A stretch of 64,000 nt of DNA from an uncultured Lachnospiraceae bacterium (lineage in GTDB: Bacteria > Bacillota > Clostridia > Lachnospirales > Lachnospiraceae): NCBI GenBank assembly GCA_950097145.1, contig CATNCF010000005.1, forward strand, positions 62,001-126,000. Reading direction: 5' to 3'. Below are positions 63,979 through 64,000 of this stretch, piece after piece. The notes below the pieces were generated by a model that worked only from the letters and a program-made list of their open reading frames with translations, had not been told where the DNA came from and did not search any database. Numbering within the stretch: position 1 is the stretch's first letter; each line of letters begins with the position of its first letter. The position numbers and the translations under genes are program-made.

Positions 63979-64000
63979 ACCGCCTTTAGCAAGCGGTAGA

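Larger units (their letters stand above)
59711..64000. mobile_element. Remnant of an integrative conjugative element (right part outside window)
   Basis: After the tsf terminator the genes change to plasmid/ICE types: DUF6075, DUF3970, ParA, ParB, TnpW, toxin-antitoxin, VirD4/TraG. Coding sequence from about 60.5 kb is visibly richer in G+C than the operons before it. ParB and VirD4 are truncated, and no integrase, relaxase or further transfer gene is seen, so the visible part cannot move by itself. The left limit is taken as the tsf terminator; the right limit is unknown. Confidence 0.75.

Noticed and set aside
1-64000. CRISPR arrays, rRNA or tRNA genes
   Set aside because: No regularly spaced repeats and no cloverleaf or rRNA sequence recognised by eye; a dedicated scan was not possible.

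Overview
The window looks like a chromosomal segment of a motile, spore-forming Clostridia bacterium, most likely Lachnospiraceae. The evidence is: a FabK-type fatty acid operon with a fused AccD-AccA, CodY, a SigK-like sporulation sigma factor, a single very long fla/che operon ending in sigma-D, a DUF4250 gene, and moderately A+T-rich DNA with strong Shine-Dalgarno sites. No rRNA, tRNA or CRISPR array was seen.

Layout. 1-1010 (minus): 5' part of an HD-GYP signalling protein. 1088-10402: type II fatty acid synthesis operon (acpP, fabK, fabD, fabG, fabF, accB, fabZ, accC, accDA, and a second FabK/nitronate monooxygenase-like gene), driven by a clear promoter with a FabT-like palindrome over its -10 and closed by a bidirectional terminator shared with a convergent chemoreceptor gene (10431-12122). 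12428-15791: a GH13 protein whose catalytic residues appear to be missing, TraX-like and DUF5662 genes, and a small convergent DUF4250 gene. 15942-22383: sigK-like gene, then comM, dprA, topA and codY.

22727-57567: about 35 kb of same-strand flagellar and chemotaxis genes: flgB, flgC, fliE, fliF, fliG, fliH, fliI, fliJ, a MotE-like gene, fliK, flgD, a TIGR02530-type gene, flgE, flbD, motA, motB, fliL, fliM, fliY, cheY, fliO, fliP, fliQ, fliR, flhB, flhA, flhF, flhG, pilZ, cheB, cheA, cheW, cheC, cheD, a small membrane protein, sigD, fapA, and three poorly known genes. Basal body, export gate, stator, switch, hook and most chemotaxis parts are present; flagellin, cap, FlgM and CheR are not in the window. 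HD-GYP and PilZ proteins point to c-di-GMP control. rpsB and tsf follow (57571-59710) from their own promoter.

59711-64000: after the tsf terminator the DNA changes character (richer G+C, different codon use) and carries decayed mobile-element genes: a cluster of short repeats that could be recombinase sites, DUF6075 and DUF3970 genes, parA, a ParB cut after its N-terminal domain and running into a TnpW gene, an orphan gene, a PIN/AbrB toxin-antitoxin pair, and a VirD4/TraG coupling-protein fragment truncated at both ends. This is best read as the remnant of an integrative conjugative element beside tsf.
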